A stretch of 64,000 bases of DNA from Micromonospora sp. WMMD1155 (GTDB taxonomy: Bacteria; Actinomycetota; Actinomycetes; Mycobacteriales; Micromonosporaceae): contig NZ_CP120742.1 of NCBI RefSeq assembly GCF_029581275.1, positions 4,960,501-5,024,500 on the forward strand. The letters run 5' to 3'. The notes below the pieces were generated by a model. That model saw only the letters and a program-made list of their open reading frames with translations, did no database searches and was not told the origin of the DNA. This document shows, one piece after another, positions 42,497-50,795 of this stretch. Position numbers and translations under genes: made by a program. Numbering within the stretch: position 1 is the first letter of the stretch; every line of letters starts with the position of its first letter.

Positions 42497-44014
42497 TCAC
42501 TGCTCGTTCTGGTTCCTGGGGTTGCCGAGCACGTGTACCTGTTGGTTCAGGATGAGCGGCGCGTCGTCCGGCCCCTTGATGTGGGGGCGTACGTAGGTGC
42601 GGCGGCGTAGTGCGCGGCCGGGTCCGTAGGGCTGTTCCCGGTAGAACCCTTTGACCCACCATCGGTGGGTGTAGACGCGCGTTGGTGTGTCGTCGGTGGT
42701 GTCGCGTCGTGCCTGCTGCTTGCGGCGCAGTCGCACGAGTCGTACGAGTGGGGCGGGTCGGTTGGCGCGTTGGTACGCCTTGCGGGTCGCCTTGTCGGCG
42801 GGCTCGTCGGTGATCTCCGCGTCGGGCTGTGTGGTGAGGATCCACGTGGCGATCAGGGAGCACAGCATGAGGCGGGTCTGTTCGCTGGCGGGCGCGTAGG
42901 GCTGCCCGAAACGCAGCCCTACGCCGGTGCTCACGGGGACTAGCCAGCCGATATCTTCGCGGAACTTCTGCAATTCGGGCTCGGTGAGCCGCTGGCCTTG
43001 CATGAGGCCGTCGGCGGGGCCGTAGAACGTGACCCAGAGGCCACCGGGGACCGGCCCCCATTGTGCGGCGACGACCGGCACCACGAGGCCGGTAATCGGC
43101 TCGGTGGGCTGGTATACGGGCGTGTGCCAGATGAGCAGTCCGTCAGGGGCGGGCATCTCGATCTGCTCGATGCGAACGTCGGGGAGGTCGCGTGCCGCGT
43201 GCGCGGCCAGGGCGGTGAAGTCGGGGTCGATCCAGAAGATGCGCGCGTTCTCGGCGTGGTTGGCCATGAGGGCGCAATGCTGCCGCAGCAGTTCGGGATT
43301 GTGGCGGTCGACGATGACGGCTGGCGCGTCCAGGGGAGCGCCAGGCAGCATGTGTCCGGGGACCTTGTACGTCTCGCCTCGGGCGAGCGCGTCAAGTAGG
43401 TGCGCCGGGCCGGCGTTCCGCCAAAAGCGCACGAGCCTGTCTCGCACCTTGGGCAGCATCTGCGGGCGGAGCGATCGAACCTCAGGAGCGGGGACCGTGT
43501 CGGCGCTGCCGGTGCTGCCGCGATGAGTGGTGCTGTCGGCCGCTGTCATCGGCTGCCGGGCGGGCGTGATGGGTGTCGCGGTGAACAACGCCCGGTGCAT
43601 GGAGCGCAGGACTTGCACCGAAATGGTTCCGTCTCGGCGGCTAAAGCGCTTGTAGGCGCGTTGGGTGAGACCTTCGGGGTTCCGCTTTTCGACCAGGCGC
43701 GCGCACGTCTCGCACGCGTCCCACTTGTTGCCGAAGTTGTGCAACTGCGCGTCGGCGCGGCCCGTTGATACCGATAGGTCGACGTTTTCGAAGGCGAAGG
43801 TTGCCACGGGATGCGGTGCGGAGCAGAAGTCACAAACGGGCTGCCAATTGGCAAGTTGCGCGAGCGGGACGGGGTCCGGATCGTGGTCCTCGAAGCTGCG
43901 GCCGGGATGGAGGAAAAACACCTCGTCCCTGGTGGTAACGGCAGTTAGGGATCGGCCGCAGATTCTGCACCCGTACCGGTCAGCCATCGGCAGGGGGCGG
44001 TCATGGATACCCAT
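42497..44014 (-). CDS. Large zinc-ribbon hypothetical protein under leader-motif control
   Basis: 505 aa. The N-terminus has three Cys pairs (CRIC near residue 16, CDFC near 62, CETC near 100), consistent with zinc ribbons that bind nucleic acid. The middle (residues 190-380) is a mixed alpha/beta domain with PAVIVDRHNPELLRQH, ARIFWIDPDFTALA and GLLIWHTPVY. The C-terminus is very basic (LVRLRRKQQARRD, GRALRRRTYVRPH). I do not recognise the family. The start codon is the exact edge of repeat copy 2, so it shares a promoter with the diguanylate cyclase gene. Confidence 0.7.
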   Translation of the reverse strand: MGIHDRPLPMADRYGCRICGRSLTAVTTRDEVFFLHPGRSFEDHDPDPVPLAQLANWQPVCDFCSAPHPVATFAFENVDLSVSTGRADAQLHNFGNKWDACETCARLVEKRNPEGLTQRAYKRFSRRDGTISVQVLRSMHRALFTATPITPARQPMTAADSTTHRGSTGSADTVPAPEVRSLRPQMLPKVRDRLVRFWRNAGPAHLLDALARGETYKVPGHMLPGAPLDAPAVIVDRHNPELLRQHCALMANHAENARIFWIDPDFTALAAHAARDLPDVRIEQIEMPAPDGLLIWHTPVYQPTEPITGLVVPVVAAQWGPVPGGLWVTFYGPADGLMQGQRLTEPELQKFREDIGWLVPVSTGVGLRFGQPYAPASEQTRLMLCSLIATWILTTQPDAEITDEPADKATRKAYQRANRPAPLVRLVRLRRKQQARRDTTDDTPTRVYTHRWWVKGFYREQPYGPGRALRRRTYVRPHIKGPDDAPLILNQQVHVLGNPRNQNEQ

Positions 44015-44110
44015 GCGTCTCCTTGGTTGGGGGTTTGTGTGGTGTGCGGTGGGGGTTCGCCGTCCCCTCCGAACAACTATTACTTTACCCGCTCTTGCGT
44101 TCCGTGGCTA
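44015..44110 (-). promoter_or_regulatory. Promoter and conserved leader hairpin, copy 4
   Basis: Identical to copy 2: -35 TAGCCA (44105-44110), 17 bp, -10 TAAAGT (44082-44087), same hairpin and AAGGAG. Confidence 0.7.
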
Positions 44111-44265
44111 CCCTGTTTGGCCTGTTCGGACATCGGATTTTATGATCTTGGAAAGTGGGTGCCGGCGGGTACGCCGACCACCGTGCGTGGTGCGGCCGTG
44201 GTGCGTCCCCCCACTTCTTCCGGCGGTGGGGGCGAGTTCACTCGACCCGTGGCGCGCACAGTGGA

Positions 44266-44347
44266 GGTCAAGTCCGGGCGCGGGGTTTCGAGTAAAAGAT
44301 CATGCGGGGTGTGCATGATGTTTTGCGAGCCGCGGCCGGACTTGACC
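44266..44347. other. Nested palindrome, second copy
   Basis: Same 82-nt structure as 40841-40922, with perfect 12-bp outer arms and a 7-bp inner stem. Confidence 0.65.
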
Positions 44348-44515
44348 GGAGCGAGCACGTCGCTAGCCTGTTCGGCCCCCACCGAAGGAGAAGGGGTTTT
44401 GAGCAGTGCGGCCGCAGGCCGCTTCCGGTTTCCGGTCCGCTAGGACCGGGCCTGAAACCCGGCAGCACCCGACGAGTCGCGTGGGTGTTGGCGGATTCGA
44501 GTTCTAGTGGGACAG

Positions 44516-45192
44516 CTACCGGCGCTGCTCTGCTTGATCAAGGATCGCCCACAGCGTCGCGCGCTTCCATCTGCGGCGGTGGCGGCCTCTGGGGCCGACG
44601 TTGTCTTCGTCGGCTTGGCGAAGCACGTCGTCGGGCAGGGCGTTTGGGCTGTTGTATCCGAGGACGCGTGCGGCCTCGGGGCGCCGACGAGTTCATCGGG
44701 ATCACCGGAGCGGTCGGGGTGGCCCTGGGGTGTGGCGCGAGGGCGACCGGTGTGGGGTGCGCCTTGCCCGGTGCGGCTGTCGGCGATGTCCCACACGGTG
44801 CGGCGCTTCCAACGCCGGCGCTTACGGCCGGTGGCCGTGAGGGATTCGTCGTCCACGCGTTCAAGTAGGAGCGGCCAGATTCGGTTTTCTCCTCGCAGTG
44901 AATCGGCGCTTTGGTAGCCGAGCATGCGCGCGACGGTGGTGCTGTTCACGAGCTCGTCCGGATCGCCGCTGCGGTCTACGGCGGCGCTCGCGGCGCGTCG
45001 GGCCCGATCTCGCGGCAGCTGGTAGGAGGTGATGCTTTCGGTGAGCCATTTGGTGCCGTCGACGCGTTCGGGGAAGCCGTTGGTGGCCCGCTCGCCGTAG
45101 AGCCGGTCCAGGTGGCTAAGCGAGATGCCAAGCATCGCTGCGGCCTCGGCGCGGCCTACGCGGCTGCTGTCGTCGGGATTGCGGGTGGCCAT
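44516..45192 (-). pseudogene. HTH protein with repeated GDP-D/E-EL domain, frameshifted
   Basis: From ATG 45192: an excisionase/MerR-like helix-turn-helix (VGRAEAAAMLGISLSHLDRLYGE), then a domain GDPDELVNSTTVARMLGYQ ending KRRRWKRRTVWDIADSR. A second copy starts GDPDELVG but leaves frame near 44677-44681. In the next frame it continues EAARVLGYNSPNALPDD and RRRWKRATLWAILDQAEQRR to a stop at 44516, matching the first copy. One missing G (CCGAG for CCGGAG) explains it. Unshifted reading runs to 44440 with non-homologous sequence. It may be a mutation, a sequence error or a programmed shift. Confidence 0.7.
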
Positions 45193-45363
45193 GCGCCGAT
45201 GATGCCGTATCGGCCGGTTGGGTCGCCGTAGGGGCTGCGCGAGCCGCCCGACGCGTGCGTTGATCACTTTTCCTGCTCCGGTGGACGGTGGCGGGTGTCG
45301 TAGGATGGGCGGCACGTGTTCGGCGTATGGGCCTTTGGGGGCCTGTGTGGCGTCGGCACCAGG

Positions 45364-45400
45364 CGGCCGGGGGGAGTTCGCCAAACTAACCCCCCGGCCG
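45364..45400. terminator. G-rich hairpin, terminator-like
   Basis: Perfect 11-bp stem CGGCCGGGGGG / CCCCCCGGCCG with a 15-nt loop, 73 bp after the gene ending at 45473 and 170 bp upstream of the frameshifted HTH gene. A close relative lies at 51644-51694, upstream of the paralog. Confidence 0.6.
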
Positions 45401-45472
45401 TTGCCCTGCCCGCCGACGTGCGGCGGTGCGAGCGGTGGTGTCGCGGGGTCTGGTGACGGTAGGCCGGCGGCG

Positions 45473-45916
45473 TCACTGGCTCGCTGGCGCGCGAGCGGCG
45501 ACGTGAAGGTATCGGCGGGCGGTCCTGGCGAGTAGTCCGTACTGGGTGTCCCAGCGCGCGACGATCCGCCCGCTCGACAGGTGCCGCGCTACGTACTCGC
45601 GTCGCGGTGCCTGCCAGCCCCCGACGCACACGGGGGTCGACTCGGCAATCAGTTCCCAGCGCTCGCCGTCGGCCGAGGTGACGTGGGCGTGCCGCTCGCG
45701 GGTCAGCGACCACTGGTCGCCCTCAACTGTGAGGACCAAGCCGTTGTCGGTACCGTCGCGGAACAGGTGCTGTCGGCCGGCGCAGTCGCGGATCAGCACC
45801 ACGTCCGCCCGTGCGTCGAGTGGCTGAGGCCGTGTTGCGGCGCACTGCCAGTGACCGCATAGCGGCAGGTGACGTGCCGTCGCACGCTCGGAGTCGGTGA
45901 GGGGGGTGGGCGGCAT
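45473..45916 (-). CDS. Hypothetical protein under leader-motif control
   Basis: 147 aa. A short CGHWQCAATRP motif near the start is followed by a beta-rich domain of repeated short strands (HLFRDGTDNGLVLTVEGDQWSLTRER, WELIAESTPVCVGG, GRIVARWDTQYGLLAR). The size and strand pattern suggest a small barrel. No family recognised. The start ATG 45916 follows CAGGGAG; the longer upstream frame crosses the promoter and is rejected. Confidence 0.65.
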   Translation of the reverse strand: MPPTPLTDSERATARHLPLCGHWQCAATRPQPLDARADVVLIRDCAGRQHLFRDGTDNGLVLTVEGDQWSLTRERHAHVTSADGERWELIAESTPVCVGGWQAPRREYVARHLSSGRIVARWDTQYGLLARTARRYLHVAARAPASQ

Positions 45917-46011
45917 GTCCGGCTCCCTGGGGCAGGTGTGTGGGCTCCGGTGAGGGTTCGCCTCCTCATCCGAACAACTATTACTATACCCGGTTGACGC
46001 GCTGGTGTCCA
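45917..46011 (-). promoter_or_regulatory. Promoter and conserved leader hairpin, copy 5
   Basis: -35 TGGACA (46006-46011), 17 bp, -10 TATAGT (45983-45988), TTGTTCGG, and a hairpin TGAGG-AGGCGAAC-CCTCA (45951-45968). The stem bases differ from the other copies but still pair. Confidence 0.75.
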
Positions 46012-46294
46012 GGCACGGGCGGCGGTTGTAGGGCGGCTCTGCTCGATGGCCCAGCGGCCTCGGGAGGGCGGACGGCGAAGCTGGCAGGCCGTTGCGGCTG
46101 GTTGCGAGCGTAGCGAGCGGCCGGGGCGGCCGGTGCCTGCGGGAGCAACGGTCGGGACCGGCGCGGACCGAGGCCGAAAGCTGGGTCCGGCAACCGGAAG
46201 GGGCACGCGGCTCCGGCACCGCGCGTGAGGTCTAGCGGTGCTGGCCGGACAACGACCAGAGGCGGGGCATGGCCGTTGCGGTGTTGGTGGCCGT
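46012..46294. other. Structured intergenic region without a gene
   Basis: About 280 bp between the parB terminator and the next promoter. It holds GCGAGCG-ta-GCGAGCGGCC and several GGCCGG/CCGGCC words able to pair, but no credible ORF. Confidence 0.35.
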
Positions 46295-46328
46295 GCCGGT
46301 CGGGGGCCCGGTGTGGCCCCCGACCGGC
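46295..46328 (-). terminator. Hairpin terminator of parB
   Basis: Perfect 14-bp stem GCCGGTCGGGGGCC / GGCCCCCGACCGGC with a 6-nt loop, ending 5 bp after the ParB stop codon. Confidence 0.85.
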
Positions 46329-46332
46329 AGGC

Positions 46333-48036
46333 TTAGGCGGCGAGCGTGCTTTCCAGCTCGGAACCCGAGGGCTCGTCGCTGTCGTCCCGGATGGCGTGGG
46401 TCGGCCCCTCGTCCGGTCCGTCCGCGCTGCTGCTGTCAATGGTGTCGGCGTCGTCGCCGATCAGCAGTTCGTCGGGCTCTGGGGTGGCGACGACGCTGAG
46501 GCCGGCGCGCTGCTTCGTGTGGTTGGCGGTGGCGTCGATGATGAGTTGTTCGACCTCGCCGACCTGGAAGCCGTTAGCGACGCACCACTGCAACCACTTG
46601 CCGACCGTCGGGTCGGGTGCCCGCCACGAGGATCGGGTGATGCCGCTTTCGTTGGCGGCGGCGATGGCAGCGAGTGAGATGACGGAGTAGCGGCCGTCGC
46701 TGACGCCCCGGGCGGGAACGCGCTTCGTGCCGGGCCGCCTGGCCTTGCCCGGCGACAACAGGTCGTCGAGCATTTTCCGGCCTCCGTTGATCCAGGTGGA
46801 GAGGACGTAACCGGAGTCGGCCAGCATCTCCGCGATCAGCTTCGCCGTGCCCTTGGGCGGGGTCTTGGCGGTCAGGAACGTGGCCAGCCATTCGCGGCGG
46901 ACGGTGTTGGCGATTTCCATGGCCTTGTTGTTCTCGATGACCCGTCGCCGTTCTGCCTTTTCCTCCTCAGTCATGGGACCGCTGCGAGTGGAGGTCATGG
47001 CGTGGGCGGGGAGGGTATGGCCGTACTTGCGCCAGTCGGTGCAGTAGTTCGTCTCCCTCAGTCGGTCGTCGTAGGCGAGGAACAGCCGCACAGCGTGTCC
47101 GGGGCAGTCGCTGTGCGCCTCGGCGTCGACGCGGTTGCCCTCGGCGTCGCGCAGGTCGGAAACCTCCTTGATCTTGGGGTCGTTGTACCGAGGGTGTTCG
47201 GCCAGCAGCGTCACCCCGGCGGTGACGAGTTCGGCGCGGCGGGCCGCCTCTGCGGCGATGGCGGCGCGGGTGCCGCGATGCTGCTCTACCGCACGGGCGA
47301 ACGCGAATGGGCCTTCTTCGGCCTCCTTTAGCAGGGTCTCGACACGGTCGGGGTCGTCTGCGAACTCCGCGAGCGCGGCAACCTGGGTGAGGTCCAGCCC
47401 GAGGGTGTGGGTGCGCTCGGCGGTGCGCTTGTCCAGGGTGGCGAGTTGCCGACCGGCCCTGATTTGCTCCGGTTGGTAGCCGGTGCGCTCGGCGATGTCC
47501 TTGTCGTTCATGCCGTCGAGGGCGAGTTGTTCGATGGCTCGGGCCTGCTGGGTGGCGGTGAGGTCCGTGCGGTGAACCTGCCGGAGCATGCTGATGATTT
47601 GCTCGCGGTTGGCGGCAAGGTCCTCGCGCACGATGACCGGGATCCATTCCTGGTCTGCCTCGACGGCGGACCAGTAGCGCTGCTCGCCGTCGATGATCAG
47701 ATACGGGCCGTCCTCGTCGGGTCCGAGCGGGACGACGATGAGGGGTGAGAGAAGACCGCGAACGCCGTCCTGGTGCAGGTTCTGCACGATGCCGGGCAGG
47801 GCCTGCGCATCATCGCGGGCGTTACCGGGGTTCGGCTGGATGTTCTTGACCCGGACCATGCAGTGCCGGCCAGGCAGGGCGGGGGCTTCCTCGGACTCGT
47901 CAGTGTCCTCGACGCCTACATGGGTAGCGGGCGTTTCGGCGGCTTCGGTGAGGGGTGCGGCCTCCTGGGGGCCACTCGGGGCCTCGATCTCAGCCGGCGG
48001 GTCGAGCTGCTGTGCGGGTGCGGTTTCCGTAAGCAC
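46333..48036 (-). CDS. ParB-family protein
   Basis: 567 aa, long for ParB. A 60-residue acidic N-terminus precedes the ParB/Srx fold: VRVKNIQPNPGNARDD, GLLSPLIVVPL and YLIIDGEQRYWSAVEA, the GEQR box corresponding to the CTP-binding GERR motif. The helix-turn-helix is LDGMNDKDIAERTGYQPEQI. Residues 300-330 have DCPGHAVRLF and NYC, then helices and an acidic tail. It could act in partition or as a regulator. No ParA lies beside it; the only ParA-like protein is the degenerate one at 1309. GTG 48036 follows AAGGGAG. Confidence 0.8.
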   Translation of the reverse strand: MLTETAPAQQLDPPAEIEAPSGPQEAAPLTEAAETPATHVGVEDTDESEEAPALPGRHCMVRVKNIQPNPGNARDDAQALPGIVQNLHQDGVRGLLSPLIVVPLGPDEDGPYLIIDGEQRYWSAVEADQEWIPVIVREDLAANREQIISMLRQVHRTDLTATQQARAIEQLALDGMNDKDIAERTGYQPEQIRAGRQLATLDKRTAERTHTLGLDLTQVAALAEFADDPDRVETLLKEAEEGPFAFARAVEQHRGTRAAIAAEAARRAELVTAGVTLLAEHPRYNDPKIKEVSDLRDAEGNRVDAEAHSDCPGHAVRLFLAYDDRLRETNYCTDWRKYGHTLPAHAMTSTRSGPMTEEEKAERRRVIENNKAMEIANTVRREWLATFLTAKTPPKGTAKLIAEMLADSGYVLSTWINGGRKMLDDLLSPGKARRPGTKRVPARGVSDGRYSVISLAAIAAANESGITRSSWRAPDPTVGKWLQWCVANGFQVGEVEQLIIDATANHTKQRAGLSVVATPEPDELLIGDDADTIDSSSADGPDEGPTHAIRDDSDEPSGSELESTLAA

Positions 48037-48118
48037 GGTTCGTGCTCCCTTCGGGTTGTGGGTGTGTTGGTTGTCCGGTCGCGTCTGGGGTTGCCGTCCA
48101 GAGCGCGCCGGGGCTTAT
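48037..48118 (-). promoter_or_regulatory. parB leader with related hairpin, copy 6
   Basis: The hairpin TCTGG-ACGGCAACC-CCAGA (48084-48102) keeps the conserved loop with GGCAAC in place of GGCGAAC, and the stem is different but fully paired. A C/A-rich leader (ACACACCCACAACCC) and AAGGGAG follow. The upstream promoter is weak: CATAAG at about 48113-48118 is the best -10. Confidence 0.55.
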
Positions 48119-48193
48119 GGGGGTTGTTGCTGGTAGCGGCGGCGGGCTGCGCGCCGAGCGCTGTGGAGTTGTCAAGGAACGGTGCTCGATCGG

Positions 48194-48724
48194 TCAGGCC
48201 GCTGTAGGTAGCGCGGTGAGGTGCGGGCGGTTGGGCGGGGACGGCATGCTGCACCCGGTGCAGGTGCTGTCATCCCAGCGGTGCGGGCTCGCCCCGTCGC
48301 CTGCTGGGCACGGGCGACGCTGTAGGTCGGTGATCTCCGCGCGGTTCAAACAGATCGGGCACAGTCCCCAATTGGCGGTCGGCGGACCGGAAATGGGGGT
48401 GTCGCAGTCAGCGCAACACCGGCCGGCTTGCCGAAGGGCGCGACCGATGATGTCCGCCGTGGAGATCGCGCGGCGGGCAGCGGGAAGGAGGCTCTTCCAC
48501 GCGGCAGTTGCCTGCACGCGCTGCCAGTCGTCGTCGGTTAGTGCAGGGAGGCTGGCGGGGTCTTCTGCCTGAGCGTGGAGGTAAGCCTCGACCTCCGCGC
48601 GGCCGAACAGGGGGCCGGTCCATTGGAATGTGCGGGCGAGAACGGATACAACGTGCCGGGCGTCGGGCTCGGCGAGGTTGCGGGGTAGTGACACGCCGTG
48701 AGGCAGCCCGATGAACAGGGGCAT
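48194..48724 (-). CDS. Zinc-finger hypothetical protein
   Basis: 176 aa. The N-terminal half is helical (EVEAYLHAQAEDPASLPALTDDDWQRV). The C-terminal half has three Cys pairs: CCADC near residue 105, CPIC near 122 and CTGC near 157, with conserved Trp and His between, giving one or two zinc ribbons. It may bind nucleic acid or a partner protein. ATG 48724 follows GGAG. It has no leader motif, unlike its neighbours. Confidence 0.65.
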   Translation of the reverse strand: MPLFIGLPHGVSLPRNLAEPDARHVVSVLARTFQWTGPLFGRAEVEAYLHAQAEDPASLPALTDDDWQRVQATAAWKSLLPAARRAISTADIIGRALRQAGRCCADCDTPISGPPTANWGLCPICLNRAEITDLQRRPCPAGDGASPHRWDDSTCTGCSMPSPPNRPHLTALPTAA

Positions 48725-48836
48725 GATTTCTCCATTGACGGTGGAATGACGTCACGGGGCGGCACGCGTCGGACATGCGCAGTCGAGAGCACGGCCGGGG
48801 TTGGCGCGGGCCGTCGATGAGCTGGTGCGGCCGGGG

Positions 48837-48863
48837 GCCGGGTGCCGGCGGGCGGCACCCGGC
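48837..48863 (-). terminator. Hairpin terminator of the DUF932 gene
   Basis: Perfect 10-bp stem GCCGGGTGCC / GGCACCCGGC with a 7-nt loop, 7 bp after the stop at 48871. Confidence 0.75.
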
Positions 48864-48870
48864 GGACCGG

Positions 48871-50010
48871 TCAGACCGTGGCCGCGATCTCCATGGCACG
48901 TACGCCGACGCTCTCCATGTCGAACGCGGCATCGGGGTCGCTGAGCGTCTGCGCCGCGCTGGTGACCGCGTGCAGCATCCCGCCGGCGGTGCGGTCCCCG
49001 CCGTCGATGAAGTGGTTCAGGATCAGCCGCTGCTCATCCTCGGTGAAACGCAGCTTCTGTCCGACGACCCGAATGGTGTGGTCGGGGTCGGGGATTCGCC
49101 GGCCTGCCGTTTCCTCGATTTCCTCGATCTTCCGGCGGACGTAGCGGACGTCGAGGAAGCGGCGCACGGCGTCGCGGGCCTGCTTGCCGATGAGACTGAG
49201 GTTTGCCTCGTGGGTGTCGTTGCTCCACCGGATCGTGCCCTCGTCCATCTTCGCGCCGAGGTGCACGGCGCGAAGCGCGTCCTTGGTAATGGTGACGCCG
49301 TTGTCGCAGACCTGGACGACGATGCGCGGGGTGACGGTCATCGCGCCGGAGCCGGTTTCGCTGTTGGTGAAGACGAGCCCGGCGAAGACGGTCGGGTTGT
49401 CCGCGCCAGTCGCCCCGTTGAAAGGGCTGCGGTAGTTGCGTAGCAGGGTGGGGGCGAGGGACTTGATGGCCTCGGAGTGGACCCGGACGACCATGCGCCG
49501 CTCGCTCAGGTCGCACGCGAGTTCCACCCGCAACCCGGACTCGCGGATGCCGGACAACACCGACATCAAAACGTCGAGGTGGTCAATGATCTTGTACCCG
49601 TCGCTGAGGAAGGCGCGCAGGATTCCGCCGCCGTTGCCGTCGGACAGGCAGCGGGCGAGGTATCGCTTCCCGTGCTGGAGATCAAGCCAGCCGTTGACGT
49701 TGCCGTCGTAGAGGTGCAGGGCCTGGGCGCGGGTCTTGCGCAGGTAGGCGGTGGGGATGCCGAGCTTTTCGCCGAGTCCGGCATCGCCGATTTCGGTGGG
49801 CAGGTACAGCCCATCGGCGGGGGTGACGCCGGTGTCGGTGAGGATCGGCTCTGCGCCCGTGATGCGCAGTTGGCCGGCTTCGGCGCGCAGCATCCCGGTG
49901 CCGGCGACGATGTCGAGCTTGTGGCTGTGCTGCTCGTTGAGGATGGCGGTCAAATCTGCCACGCTGGCGTGTCGGGCGGTCAGGGGAATGGTGCCGAGCG
50001 TTCCGCTCAC
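48871..50010 (-). CDS. DUF932-domain phage/plasmid-like protein
   Basis: 379 aa. The family core is visible as LGIPTAYLRKTRAQALHLYDGNVNGWL, RAFLSDGYKIIDHLDVLMSVL, FAGLVFTNSETGSGAMTVTPRI and RAVHLGAKMDEGTIRWS. DUF932 proteins are widespread on plasmids and phages; their biochemical role is not settled. It is the most canonical plasmid housekeeping gene here after parB. The GTG start at 50010 follows AAGGAAAT. Its promoter carries the 18-bp palindrome and leader copy 7. Confidence 0.8.
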   Translation of the reverse strand: MSGTLGTIPLTARHASVADLTAILNEQHSHKLDIVAGTGMLRAEAGQLRITGAEPILTDTGVTPADGLYLPTEIGDAGLGEKLGIPTAYLRKTRAQALHLYDGNVNGWLDLQHGKRYLARCLSDGNGGGILRAFLSDGYKIIDHLDVLMSVLSGIRESGLRVELACDLSERRMVVRVHSEAIKSLAPTLLRNYRSPFNGATGADNPTVFAGLVFTNSETGSGAMTVTPRIVVQVCDNGVTITKDALRAVHLGAKMDEGTIRWSNDTHEANLSLIGKQARDAVRRFLDVRYVRRKIEEIEETAGRRIPDPDHTIRVVGQKLRFTEDEQRLILNHFIDGGDRTAGGMLHAVTSAAQTLSDPDAAFDMESVGVRAMEIAATV

Positions 50011-50107
50011 GGTGATTTCCTTCGGTCCGGAATCGTTGGCATTCGGTCGGGGGTTGCCGCCCCTCCCTCATGTATTTAATGATACATGACGCAATGCCGT
50101 GCGTCTA
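50011..50107 (-). promoter_or_regulatory. DUF932 promoter, 18-bp operator and leader hairpin copy 7
   Basis: -35 TAGACG (50102-50107, inside the stop of the upstream gene), 17 bp, -10 TATCAT (50079-50084). The palindrome ATGTATTTAATGATACAT (50070-50087) covers the -10. A hairpin GGGG-CGGCAA-CCCC (50050-50063) with the conserved GGCAAC core follows. Confidence 0.75.
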
Positions 50108-50650
50108 GTCGGAACCGTTCTCCCGAAGGGTCTTTTGGGCGGCTAGGGCATCGCTCTCCGTTGACCCAGCGGCGGGCGATGGGAGGGCTCGTGAGGGGTC
50201 TGGGATGAGTTGCATCTGCGCCTGCCGCAGGGTGGCGGTTGCCGCATGGATAGCCTCAAGAGCTTCGATGAGTGTGGTGTCGTTGGCATCTGCGGCTAGC
50301 TCCGCCAGCTTGCCGCTGCGCATCTGGCTGAGGTCGAGGTTGCGTAGCGCGTCAGACAGGCTGTTGTGGAGGTGGTGACGCCCCAGTGTCATCAACTGCG
50401 CTTTCGTGTAGGGCTCGCTTCGTACGGCGCACATGCACCAGCAGGTGAGGTCAATGGAGTCGAGGTGCTGGTGCCAATCGGTGGGCTCTGTCTCCGGGTG
50501 AAGAGCGAGAATGAGGTCGCGGCGCGTGGCGACGTCATAGGCGTCCTGAATGACGGCTGGCCGCCGATAGCGCTTAGTGCGGGGTTTGCTGCAGTCGGTG
50601 CGGTGCGCCTCGGGCTGGCGACGTGGAAACTGGACGTGCAGGAGCGACAT
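50105..50650 (-). CDS. Hypothetical protein sharing an operator with the DUF932 gene
   Basis: 181 aa. A basic N-terminus, then TRRDLILALHPETEPTDWHQHLDSIDLTCWCMCAVRSEPYTKAQLMTLGRHHLHNSLSDALRNLD, with a CWCMC cluster, and a helical C-terminus. No family recognised. AGGCGACCC precedes ATG 50650. It is probably transcribed from the promoter at 50700-50737 and repressed by the same protein as the DUF932 gene. Confidence 0.6.
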   Translation of the reverse strand: MSLLHVQFPRRQPEAHRTDCSKPRTKRYRRPAVIQDAYDVATRRDLILALHPETEPTDWHQHLDSIDLTCWCMCAVRSEPYTKAQLMTLGRHHLHNSLSDALRNLDLSQMRSGKLAELAADANDTTLIEALEAIHAATATLRQAQMQLIPDPSRALPSPAAGSTESDALAAQKTLRENGSD

Positions 50651-50699
50651 GGGTCGCCTTTCTAGTGGGCGAATTCGGCGCGGCGGGTCGCCATGGCCG

Positions 50700-50737
50700 A
50701 TGTATTTAATGATACATGGTTGCCATGGTCTGTGTTA
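50700..50737 (-). promoter_or_regulatory. Promoter with second copy of the 18-bp palindromic operator
   Basis: ATGTATTTAATGATACAT at 50700-50717 is identical to 50070-50087 and covers a -10 TATCAT (50709-50714). TAACAC stands 17 bp further upstream (50732-50737). Confidence 0.7.
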
Positions 50738-50795
50738 TTCGTGCGGGTGCATTGGGGCGCTTCTCGCGCATCCGTGCGCGATGTTGAAGATTCTT

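Larger units (their letters stand above)
44012..44474. repeat. 463-bp direct repeat, copy 2
   Basis: Copy of 40587-41049 with one difference (C at 44415). It runs from the start codon of the 505-aa gene through promoter and palindrome to GACG at 44474, where similarity stops abruptly. Confidence 0.92.
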
